A stretch of DNA of 64,000 bases from Branchiostoma floridae. Lineage: Eukaryota > Chordata > Leptocardii > Amphioxiformes > Branchiostomatidae. The translations under genes and the position numbers were made by a program. Below are positions 45,124-56,332 of this stretch, one piece after another (within the stretch, counting starts at the first letter, position 1; every line of letters starts with the position of its first letter). The stretch is taken from NCBI RefSeq assembly GCF_000003815.2, contig NC_049979.1, forward strand, positions 26,793,810-26,857,809. The letters run 5' to 3'. The notes beneath the pieces are model-generated. The model did no database searches. It was not told the DNA's origin and saw only the letters and a list, made by a program, of their open reading frames with translations.

Positions 45124-47627
45124 AGGAATCTATAAACAATATTAATAGGGAAAGAGCGACTTGTTATATTATTGGTGATTTCAATATTAATCTATTAAAC
45201 AATACTAACCAACCCACTACTGATCATATAAATGAAATGTTCTCATCTGGCTTCTACCCACTTATATGCAGACCTACCAGAATTACACCTTACTCTGCCA
45301 CCTTAATAGACAACATTTATACAAACTCAGGTAGCAACAATATCAAGGTTGGCATCCTCATCACTGACATATCAGATCACTTTCCAATATTCCTTTCATC
45401 CGAATTAAACGAGCCAGTCAGACAGGCAGACAAAATATCTTATCGCCAAGTTAACACAACTAACATTCAGAAATTTACACAATCCCTATCAGAAATAGTA
45501 TGGAGCGACGTATTAAACGAAACAGACACAGAGAAAGCATATAATCAGTTTCTCGAAACATACGTATCGTTATACGAAAAATGTTTCCCAAAGAAAACTA
45601 CAAAAATCTCCCAGCAGTCTCGCAAAAAACCCTGGCTTAGCAGTGGATTGTTAAAGTCAATACGCAGAAAAAACAAGCTCTACACTAAATATGTCAAGAA
45701 CCCCACGCCCTTAAACCACAGTATCTATAAAAAATACCGGAATAAGTTAAATCATCTCCTAAAAACTACAAAGAAGGATTACTACCACAAAAAGTTCAAT
45801 GAAGCTACCAGTAACATAAAACAAACATGGTCCCTGATAAATGAAGTTATAAATCGTAACAAAAGCAACTCAGCTGGTCCAAACAAAATACAAATTGGTA
45901 CCAAAACTACCGAAAATAAAGATGAAATATGTAATGAGTTCAATGATTTTTTCATTAATATTGGACCTACACTTGAAAGTAAAATCCCAAAAGGAACACA
46001 AGATCCTCTTAGCTACATCACTTTACAAGTAAATTCTAACCTATCAACTTTTGTGCCACCAACTGATGCTGAAATTACAGATATTGTCAAAAACTTAAAG
46101 ACTCAGCTGCTGGTCATGACGAAAATAGCCCTAAAGTACTAAAGTTGTCACTACNNNNNNNNNNNNNNNNNNNNNNNNNNNNNNNNNNNNNNNNNNNNNN
46201 NNNNNNNNNNNNNNNNNNNNNNNNNNNNNNNNNNNNNNNNNNNNNNNNNNNNNNCACTAAAAGTCGCAAAAGTGACGCCTATTTTTAAAAGCAGTGACCC
46301 ACTAAATGTTAACAACTATCGACCAATATCTGTCCTTCCCTGCATATCTAAAGTCTTGGAAAAGCTAGTATATAGTCGTCTTTTGAAACATTTAAATCAA
46401 AATAACATCCTATATAAACATCAATATGGTTTCCGAAAGGGCTATTCTACCTCTCTGGCACTCATACACTTAATGGAAAAAATTTCTACCGCCATAGATA
46501 ATTCAGAATACACAATAGGAATCTTTCTCGATCTATCAAAAGCATTTGATACGGTTAATCATTCCATTCTACTCAATAAACTAAAACGATACGGTATATG
46601 TGACTCCGCAATAAAATGGTTCTCGTCTTATCTATCCAATAGACAACAATACGTAGCTCTTAACGATAATAAATCACAACCCAAAATAATAGAATGTGGT
46701 GTCCCACAGGGTTCGATATTAGGACCTCTACTTTTTCTGATTTATATAAATGATCTCGAAAAAGCATCCTCAATTATATTCTTTATCCTATTTGCAGATG
46801 ATTCAAATATTTTTCTTTCAAACTCGAATTTTGATACGCTAGTAAAACTTGCTAACGAAGAAATGAAAAAGGTTATGTCGTGGTTTGAGGCAAATAAATT
46901 ATCAGTAAATGTTAAGAAGACATATTATCTAATTTTCTGTAATAGAAATAAAACCTATAACAAAAGTGCCAAAATCTTTTTAAAAAGTGTGCCCCTGTCT
47001 CAAGAGAGTCAAGCCAAATTCTTAGGTATAATCATTGATGATCGACTGACCTGGAAATCGCATATAACTATGTTAGGTAAAAAGATTTCAAAAACTATCG
47101 GTATCATTGGAAAACTTAAACATATTCTTACTCAAAAAACCATTATTACCATATATAATAGTTTAATATACCCGTATCTAACCTACGGGAATATAGTCTG
47201 GGGATGCGCCTACAAAACCACACTACAGCCCCTGATATTGCTCCAAAAAAGATTTGTTCGTTCAGCCACGGGCGCCAGTTTTCATGCACATTCTGCACCT
47301 TTGTTTACAAAACTTAAGATTTTGAATATTTTTGATATCAACAAACTTCATCTGATGCTATTTACGTTTAAATTCCTAAACTGTTCTCTTCCAGAAACAT
47401 TTAATGGTCTTCTAAATCTTAATTCTCATTTTCATAATTACCAAACTCGTCAAAGTGCTCATTTCCACATTCCCCTAGTTAGAACGTCAGTAGCCCAAAT
47501 GAGTGTAAAATACAAATGTATAATTAATTGGAATAATCTCCCCCTCCATCTAAAATGTTTAACATCAATAATTAGTTTTAAACGCAATCTAAAAAATCAC
47601 CTACTTTCCTTTCCCACTGACATTTGA
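45121..47627 (+). CDS. LINE ORF2 endonuclease/reverse transcriptase (broken by gap)
   Basis: Before the gap: the C-terminal half of an APE-type endonuclease (IIGDFNINLL, RPTRITPYSATLIDNIYTN, DISDHFPIF) and the linker. After the gap: reverse transcriptase motifs TPIFKSSDPLNVNNYRPIS, YGFRKGYSTSLAL, GIFLDLSKAFDTVNH, GVPQGSILGPLLFLIYIND, FADDSNIF (catalytic Asp pair) and FLGIIID, then the usual C-terminal tail, stop at 47625-47627. The frame is open on both sides of the N run. The 5' part of the endonuclease is missing, so this copy cannot be autonomous. CR1/Jockey grouping is by motif style; the exact clade is not assigned. Confidence 0.85.
46155..46254. other. Assembly gap (100 N)
   Basis: A run of N; the true gap length is unknown. 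Confidence 1.
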
Positions 47628-48219
47628 CATATTATCTTAATTTCCCCATTTGATAGCTTAAGTTGTTATTTAGTTGATATATTTCCCTGTTTTTAATAAT
47701 TTAATTGTTGTTTTAAACATTAGGTATTTAGCTGCTACATTTCCTTGTTTTAGTCATTTGATAATAGCTTTATTTGTGTCACTTTAGTTACGATATATCC
47801 TTGTTTTTTTTCTTAATTCGTTAACTTTAGCTTCTCTATTATATTATATAGCTTCATTTGTGTTACGATAGTTTCAATATTTAAATTGTTGCCAATAATT
47901 TTTTCCTTAACTTCTCCATTTGATAGCTTAAGTTGTTATTTAGTTGATATATTTCCCTGCTTTTAATAATTTAATTGTTATTTAGCTTCCCTATTTGATG
48001 GCTTTTTTGTGTTAATTTAGTTGATACATTTCCTTGTTTTATCATCAATTGTTTATCACCTCAATTATTTCATTAGAATTGCATACGTTATAGCAGGAGG
48101 GCTCGCATAAGCCGTTAGGCTTCCTCCCTTCCTCCCGCACAGTATTTGTTTTATCCAATGTACATTTCTCTGTTTTTGTGTTCTACGTGCGAATAAATAA
48201 ACTCAAACTCAAAACTCAA

Positions 48220-50213
48220 TTGAAGAGGTCGACACATTCAACAGCCTAAACGTGCATGCACAATGGGCAAGCTAGGAGGGGAAGGCGCTGTGCTATGCAA
48301 GAGTGGCGACTGATACGTTTGAATAACGACATGGAGAGTATGTCGAAAAATAAATAAGTATGATAAGAACCACAAACATTTGAAATCATCGTCAGAAGCA
48401 GAAAATAAGTCGATATTATTCATTATGGATTAGTGCGCTTCAAAAACATTATTAACATTTTTTTTTCTAAAAGTATTTATGTAAATTTAAGTCAATGCCC
48501 ACCTCATCGATACTCACCAGCGTGATGTATTGTAAAATGTCAGCACAGGCCGCAGGTCAGTTTCTGCGTTGGAGAATGAAAGAAAAAAGTACTGGAAAAT
48601 GTTTTTGATGATAACGTGGTGATTAAAGAAATTAATGAGCACAACAGACACTTGAAATCGTTGCCAGAACCACAAATTTAGCAGTCTAGAAGGCGTCGAC
48701 TTCAATAATGCACCGTTGATACAGATTTGCTGTGTTAGAAAAGGGTGATGTTTCAGTATGTTAATATTATGTGCTAAGCGAAACCAGTTGAATACTTGGG
48801 ACCAACAGTTAAACTTGAAGTGACAGATGGCTTTTATGTTTCACTTTATTTAGTTTACCAGGAAATGACTCAGGTCAAAATAGACCTGCTTTTTGTTGGA
48901 ATTTGGTATTTCATAATGTATTTGGTACTTAGGCCTGTGGTGATTTCTTCGATTTTTTTTAAAAACCAATCTCAAGAGGAGTAAAACAAAGTAACATGAG
49001 TTCTGGTACATATTCAACAGCGGATACCTTCCAATAGACTAACAGTAGCAATGATGTCGGCTTATAATGTATATTAATCGGATTTGCCTCGGATGTTGAC
49101 CATTGCACCATTATTTGACCCTGTTTCACTATGGCACATTGTAAATACTTTGATGCGAAGTTACGGTATTCTAAACAGCATATTGAAAACCTTTCAATGT
49201 TAACCATGAGATCCAGGATCTCATATCTTGGCCGTGTCTTATCCTTTTGGAGTGTTGGAATGTTCTCATTGATTATTCAAAAAAGGTTACTAAGTATCTT
49301 CCCGCTAAGCAAATAACAAAAGCTGTTCAAAGTATGGAGGTATTATATGTTTCTTATCGAAAAAGGCTATTTTCTCATTGATTATGTACATGAGACCGTA
49401 ATCTATCATATTTGCAAATGAAACAAGAATAAAATTATTGTCATCTATGCGAACAAAGGTAAACTAGCAGTAATTCTTAAAACTAGTACAGGATGGGTAA
49501 GTCCTAAGGGGTCTGGGCAAAGGTAAGTGGAACAGCCCAGAAAATACCAGTGCAATGCTGTTACCTTTTTCTGTTTGCTAAAAATCAAGGGACGAAATTA
49601 GAATGGATTTCTTCATTGTTGTTGCTTTTATTCATTCAAAGAGACATACGATAATACAAATGAAAGGACAAATACAAAGTGACAACGGACTCAAGTCATA
49701 CACAAATTATATTATCACCATTACTTAAACATTATAAACAGACACAAAGCACTCAAACACATGAATGGTAAAATTGAGTAGAAATGGTAAAATGTAGAAA
49801 GTTCCTTTGCGGAAGGAAAGAAATCACAAAAATGACATTTATATATTTTGTTGCTGTGAATTAGCTCTTTGGAGCTTACTTGATTCAGACTGTTTAACTT
49901 TTAGAAAGGCTGTTGTGATAAATTGTGCCGAGGAATTTCAGAATGCATTTGTTATTGTATTGTTGCATTTGTTATTATTTGTTATCATGAACCGTTACTG
50001 ACATAATGGTAGATGCTGTTGATACATATATATATATATTTGGCATATGTATATTATCAATTGTAGAACAACACTATTTGTTCTACCGATGTGTTGAAAC
50101 TATTCACGAATTTCGATCCATTTTATAGGTCAAACAGTTACGATTTTGTAACATTTTGTTGAAAATTGCATAGAAGACATCCATTTGATGCACAACGCAG
50201 CATTTGATTACTC
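48220..50213. other. Intergenic region, no gene seen
   Basis: AT-rich DNA between the LINE and the minus-strand receptor-like gene. Several short open frames exist on both strands, but none shows a recognisable domain or splice context. A short (TA)n run lies near 50025-50040. The last few hundred bases should be the 3' UTR of the gene that ends at 50214. Confidence 0.5.
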
Positions 50214-53200
50214 TTATCGCAGCTTGATTTGTAACGAGATTTTCACTTGTCTGTTTGATATGTAAACCCCTGCTGTAAGCTTCTGTTCTGCTCTTTGCCA
50301 TGTTCTGCCAAGTCCCTGAGTACCACCTCCACTTCCAGTGGAAGCATCATATAGTAGAACATTCAGAGTGCTGCGTACTTGACCTTGGAGCGTTTGGACA
50401 GCGTCGCGTACCTGTTGCGCCGCCATGCGGAAAGAGGCCGCCTTACACGTGATGGGCCGCAAGTGGACATAATCCAGTCGTGTCATGTTGACAAACGCCT
50501 TTGTCAGTGCGGGGAGACTGAGAGCCAGCTCATTCTGCTCCATGTAGATCTTCTCCAGTTCCTGCAAGTGTACCAACCTTTTTGCAATGGTTCTTCCGCC
50601 CGCATTGGTGATGGAGTTTTTGGAAATATCGATTCTTCTGAGTTGTTTCAAGTGAGGGAATGCATCAGAAATAGACTCCATCCCGACATTCCCAATCTTG
50701 TTGGCGTTAAGGTTTAAAGTTGTCAGTTTATGCAGTAGAGGAAGCCGTCTGGCTATTGAAGCTGCTGCTTTTGAAGAAAGTCCGCAGTTTGAAAGCAGAA
50801 GCCCGGCTGTTCCCCTCAGGTATGGGAAAAGTTTAGCCAGAGCCTCAACATCATTGTCAGAAAGATCAAGTCCGGACAACGATAGAGATGACAAATACTC
50901 GCTGTTTTGAAGGAGATTTGTCGTGTTTGGCAGCCCCTCCAATGCGCCCAGCATTGACGAGAAGAACTCTGCGTATGTGAAGAAGCCGCGTGACTCCATG
51001 TACTCCTTTGACGTTCCGTCCACAATGCAGTATTCTACAGCAACTGATAAGGTGCGCGGGAGGGCCTTGATATTTTTCCAGTACCGACACACCCAGGGCC
51101 AGAAGAACCGGTCTTCCAGCAGGGCCATCACCACCTCATTGTCAGGATAGCGCTCTTCCAAACCAATGGCGGCATCATTGTCCTGTTGGAAATACTCTCT
51201 GATGTAGAGTCTCCACTCACTCCACCAATCTGCAAAAGCACGATAAACAGTTTTTGTTTTAAATTTCTTATTTCATCTCCAATAACAATTACCCGCGAAC
51301 AGGAAAATGATGACCCGTTCTATCTTCCACTGCTAGGTGGCCCTGCAGTTTTGAGAAAGCGAACGTGCCAAACGTGACTAAGTTTCCCTGCCCGGCCATG
51401 GGATAGACCAATCACAGCTGTCAATCGAATGTAGCTATTTGGCCAATAAGAGAAAAGAAAACGGACGATGGGAGTTGCTAATAAAGGGTGTTGCTTTCAA
51501 AAGGAGCTATTACCTGTTGTCTCGGAAGTAGCTGGTGACGTCATAGGCAGATGTACAGACGGTGTTGTGGACGTCATTGGAATTGTTGTCTGGTCCAGCT
51601 AGTAAAATAAGCACTATCATTATCGCAAATAATTTCAAAGCAATAGAAACAAAATTTGGAAGACTATGAGCAATCAGATGTGCATGTCATGTTGGTTATT
51701 GAATTATAATCAGCGTATCAATTCTATAGTGTACGGATGTTAAACTTTTCAAACGTGATATCTGTGATCATTATTCATGGAATGGGGTTTTACCAATATT
51801 GTAAATAATTAGATACACATGATTGTACAGTAATTGCTATAAATGTTAAAATTGCACGTTTTAACCCTTTATACTGCGCATGATAACTGTACAAATAATG
51901 CGTGCATTTTTACCGTAATTCAGTCTTTTGACTATGTTGCTTGCAATATCAATGTTGATATGTTGTTTGCAATGTCAATGCTGAATAAAAACTTTATACA
52001 TATACATATTTTACATGTTCAAAATAGGCGAATGTTGTCAAGCTTCATAACATTTTTACCAACAGTCAGAAATAGAACTGCTTGAATAAAAAAAAACACA
52101 CACAAACATAAATAAGCTATACGCTTTTAGTGTGTCGTCATCACATCTTGTAAATATATGTTACAATAAAAATATCAAGGTTTATCACAATCATCCAACT
52201 TTTGAGATTTTAGTATTATATAATTTATTGTATTATATAATACTAAATACTTTAGTATTATTGTATTCTCTGGTGTAAAATTAAACAATAAATTGTGAAT
52301 GAGAAAAGAACATACCACCAAGCTTTCGTTGAGGTTGGATCTCAGTCCGCTGTGCTGGTTGAAGATGACGGCCACCACTGTTGCAGCAGTCACGGCAATG
52401 ATGACACCAACACAGACAGCCAACACGCACCCTGGACGGGACCTGCAGAACTCACTGCAGTTCTGACTGCACCTAGGATTGTCGCCATCGTCTGGAAAAC
52501 AAAACATATATAGTCTGCCGTGAGAAATGAAGTGTGTATTTTCATCCCCATATTCATTTTTTTGCACTCATAAAGAATCTTACATACATACAAAGAATCT
52601 TATATAGTTGAAAAGAGTTTTAAAAGTTTATCTTTTGGAATCATCCTGATTAAAGTCTGACGATCCAGAGGCACAATTCTACGCGTGTCCTTCTTTTTCT
52701 CCTGTCGCTTGATATGCTTGTTCAATGGTTAGTGGTTAAGACAGGGGATCAAAAAGTCACGAGTTCTATTAATATATTCCTGCCTGCAGTAGGCCAGACG
52801 AAAGGCACTCCCCTCAGGTGTAAACGGGTGGCTGGCTTCGGCTGGAGAAATTAAAGACGACCGAAGGAGAGGGACAGGTCTGCCTCCTGAAACCATTCCC
52901 AAAACCCAATGCCCATGTTGCCTCTACAAGGCAGTATCACTACATTGATCAAGCAAAAATGTGTAAGCAAACGTGAAGCTATCCTTTAGAGGAAAAAAGG
53001 AAGGGTGTTGACAAACGTTAAAGATATGCATGTTACTCACCCCCGCCTCCTCCCCCGGCTCGGTGTCTCCAACACACCGCATCTTGTGCTGCCACAAACT
53101 CAGCATCCAAATCTGCATAAACGTTATCTGATGTTGGCTGGCCTAGTTTATTGTCGTCCATTCCGTAGAAAGGTTGTTCGTTTTTCCCCTCAGCTGAGGA

Positions 53201-55678
53201 GGATTCCATCTCGTAAAAAGGCTGTTCTTCTCTTTCTTTGCCTTTGGCAGCGGTGACGTCCATCTTGTAAAATGGCTGTTCTTGTTTGTCATCAGCAGGG
53301 GAGATGTCCATCTCATAGAATGGCTGATCTGCGGCATTTTGGCTAGCATCTTGTACTGCCAGGAAGTCCGGGTCTAAATCGGCATAGACGTGCATGGATA
53401 AGTTGGAATGTTCCTCATCGTTCTCGTAATGATTGTGTTCTTCATCGTTCTCGTAATGATTGTGTTCTTCATCGTTCTCGTAATGATTGTGTTCTTCATC
53501 GTTCTCGTAATGTCCGTGATTTTTATCGTACTGGAAATATTTGTGTTCTTCATCGTTCCCGTGATGTCCGTGATTTTTATCGTACTGGAAATATTTGTGT
53601 TTTTCATCGTTCTGGTAGTGTCCGTGATTTTTATCGTACTGGAAATATTTGTGTTCTTCGTCATTCTCGTAATGCCCGTGATTTCTATCGTACAGGAAAT
53701 ATTTGTGTTCTTCATCGTTCCCGTAATGTCCGTGATTTTTATCGTACAGGAAATATTTGTGTTCTTCATCGTTCCCGTAATGTCCGTGATTTTTATCGTA
53801 CTGGAAGTATTTGTGTTCTTCATCGTTGTCGTGATGTCCGTCGTTTTTCTGGTACTGAAAATATTTGTGTTCTTCGTCGTTCTCATGATGTTCGTTTTGT
53901 CCATCGCAATCTCTGTTTTCAGCGGTCTGCAATTTACTCTCCTCGCCATATTCTCTAACAGGTCTCAAAACTGCTTCTGGGTCTTCCCTTGCACGCAGTG
54001 CCTGTCTCTGCCAGTCGAGGATTCGCTTGGTAGACCAGAACCTCTGTCCCACCCGTCTGACGTAGAGCGGGTCCGGCGGCCGGCCGGGCACATCGACCGG
54101 CTGTGGTCGTGACTCCTTCGGTCGAACCGCAGCAGGTGGAGATACTGAATAAAAATAAAGAAGAAAATAAGAATTACGGACATGAACACATTCCCGACAA
54201 ATTCAAATAAAAGCTATCTTTCCAAGGATATTACATAATTCGCACGCCAAATGTTAGAATGGGTATTAAGTAAACTTCTTTGTAACAGGACCAAAATGAT
54301 TATCTGCCATTGTGTTGCCAACATTTCGACAGTCAGTTTCACTACCAGTTATGACAATTAAGTTCTGCTTCCGACTGCTAGGTGGCGCTGGTGTCAAGGC
54401 AGTGACGAAAATTCGGTCCCAAACGTTACTGACCTCGATCAGTGAGAGGGGATACAGAAAACTTGAATATTGCATTAGAACTGAATATAATCACATGTTT
54501 ATTAAGTTGGCTTGCCACAAAACAATTACATTAGGCCATATTGATTTGATTATATGGATGGCATCCTTAGCCGATTCCAATTTTCACCTTTTAAAAATAT
54601 TCAAACATACTGTAAATTGTACAAAGCAGCTGTAAGAATGACCAGGTGTATTTGTATTTGCTCAAACAAATTTCGTAAAACGGATACCAATGTCAAAGTA
54701 AGCCAAAGTCGTCAATATTAAAGAAGATACAAATGAGAAAGACTCTTTTGTTAAGTATACCATTCTCTGTGTGTTAAGTCATTTGTACAACCTTCCTGAC
54801 CACTTGGATTTCATACTCAAATCAACATTTTTGGCCAAACACTTTCTTGCACGCTCGCAACAGTTTTAGGGTTCCCAGACGATGTAATCCATATAATCAA
54901 ATCGGCATGGCCCTAGTATAAGTAAGGTAGCTCTGAAAATTCTGTAAAACACTATCCGTACAAATTATTCAAACGACCTCTCACAAAAATGACCCTCAGA
55001 TAGGACGTTAAACGGAGGTCCCGTGTATGGGGAGAGTCACACCCTATGCACGTCAAAGAACCCCCACATGTGCGATGGCGCGGTGTGAGATGAAGCAAAC
55101 CGTTCTGTCTGGAGTTGGTGATTCACTTCAAATCACCCGGATGGAGGCCTGGCGTACCTCCATACTGTATCAGCCACACGGTGATTTACATCATTCACCG
55201 GACGGGAGACCTGGCGCATCCCCGTCTTGTAATTAGCCAGCGGAAGTGTATATCACCCCGTAAGGGGCGGTATAACCTATCATGTTCTTACAAAACCCTT
55301 TATGCTGTATCCTGTACTGCGGGATATAAAGATTAATGCCCGACAACTGTTGAATATGCAACTGTACGGGATGTATACATTACAATACGTACTGACTAAT
55401 TCTCCGCCTATTAGAGACAACACATTCTTTCAGCAATAATTAATCAAATGTTAAGTCACCGTACCTGCTGTCTTCCTACTCTCATAAAGTCTCTCCAACT
55501 CGTCGTCTCCACAGGACGGACCCGCCTGTACCGTCCTTCTTGTACTCTTTACATTCTCCTTCTGTAGTAATGGCGGTTTCTTCTCCACTTTTGCCGCTGG
55601 ACTTCTGGTTGTTTCTCCGTCTTCAGCTTCAAAATTCGCGATCACTTTCCGAACTTCCATGTTGGCATTTTCGGCCAT
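50214..55678 (-). CDS. Type II membrane protein with repeats, YxxM motifs and LRRs
   Basis: Five exons on the minus strand: 55678-55465, 54144-53041, 52491-52316, 51598-51514, 51229-50214. All four junctions have GT-AG signals and matching phases, giving 864 residues. Order: charged N-terminus; seven 18-residue units (NDEEHKYFQYDKNHGHYE) and three 9-residue units at about 160-318; two VYADLD motifs (Tyr 325 and 414) framing four FYxM motifs (Tyr 348, 364, 382, 398); Cys-rich RCSQNCSEFCRSRPGC; one helix about 461-483 (VLAVCVGVIIAVTAATVVAVIF); a Thr/Pro/Ser stalk with an NES site; then about 637-784 leucine-rich repeats (LTTLNLNANKIG, LRRIDISKNSIT). Positive residues before the helix put the N-terminus inside. 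YxxM is the class that binds PI3-kinase p85 SH2 domains (established), so a signalling receptor is inferred. I recognise no named orthologue. Confidence 0.7.
53408..53881 (-). repeat. Coding minisatellite, 54-bp and 27-bp units
   Basis: Seven in-frame 54-bp units and three 27-bp units plus a remnant lie in exon 2 of the receptor-like gene. All units are multiples of three, so copy changes keep the frame. The opposite strand is also open across the array (53408-54112), encoding a hydrophobic Phe/Val/Ile repeat; that is taken as a shadow. Confidence 0.9.
54990..55290 (+). mobile_element. SINE-like fragment
   Basis: It contains GGACGTTAAACGGAGGTCCCG and AGTCACACCC...CACGTCAAAGAACCCCCACA. The first phrase resembles GGGACGTAAAACGGGGGTCCCG in the 5S-derived element at 56060-56332. 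This suggests a shared SINE body. It lies in intron 1 of the minus-strand receptor-like gene. Confidence 0.4.
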
Positions 55679-56059
55679 ACCTCTCTCGAGGTCCTGAGGA
55701 AGGTGTTTCTGTATTGCCGATCCCTCACGGATTTTCCTCTCTACAAGAACGCTTTGTAACGTCCAGAGCTCGGAAAATCATTACGTCTCAAGGCTAGACG
55801 ATGTTTTGCTGTTGTTTCCATGGAGAGGAAATTCCAAATCTACGTCAATTGATGTTAATCGTCTGTGATTGGATGGATTCGTTCCTTCCGCACCAGATTA
55901 GTCTGCTACAGCTCGATTTGAGCCAGAGAGGAGAGAGAATCTTTATTTTGATCAAACTTCAAGTTGTTAGTAAAATGTTCATGTTCTAAGTGTTTAAAAA
56001 ATCCCTGACTTTGTGCAACTGTTCGGACGAGTTAATTACCTGTTTTTATAATTGAATAT

Positions 56060-56332
56060 GCTACGGCCGCGTGGCGCGTTGGTACACCCGATCCCTCGAT
56101 CTCGGAAGTTAAGCAACGCGCGGTCCGGACAGTGCTTGGATGGGAGACCAACCAAGGACGTCCGGATTGCTGTAGCCTCACGAAGCTTTCCACGAAATCG
56201 TCTTCCGGGAGGGACGTAAAACGGGGGTCCCGTGCTCGAGGAGGTGCCTCGACCACGTTAAACAGCCTCATTACCCTCACTTTGGGTACCTACTGGCTGC
56301 AAAATACACCCGATATTATTATTATTATTAAT
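56060..56332 (+). mobile_element. 5S rRNA-derived SINE
   Basis: The head (56060-56177) is a recognisable 5S rRNA derivative: GCTACGGCC start, CGATCTCGGAAGTTAAGCAA, CTTGGATGGGAGACC (box C intact), and TGCTGTAGCC end. It continues into an unrelated body (GGGACGTAAAACGGGGGTCCCG) and ends in a (TTA)n tail at about 56313-56332. A 5S head, unique body and simple-repeat tail are the marks of a SINE3-type element. It is not a functional 5S gene. Confidence 0.75.

Larger units (their letters stand above)
45121..48219 (+). mobile_element. 5'-truncated CR1/Jockey-like LINE
   Basis: The element starts inside its endonuclease region directly at the stop codon of gene D and ends with a simple (ACTCAA)n-like tail near 48219. 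Its 3' UTR has a direct duplication: TTTGATAGCTTAAGTTG...CCCTG at about 47650-47720 recurs at about 47915-47985. A 100-base N gap (46155-46254) interrupts the coding part. Confidence 0.8.

Noticed and set aside
52175-52315. Extension of the transmembrane exon of the receptor-like gene to a stop in the intron
   Set aside because: A GTATGT donor at 52315 in phase with the next exon explains the end better; a short isoform is possible but unsupported.
53408-54112. Plus-strand ORF of about 234 residues rich in Phe/Val/Ile, looking like a multi-pass membrane protein
   Set aside because: It is the antisense of the coding minisatellite; the minus strand has proper exon boundaries, phases and tyrosine motifs.
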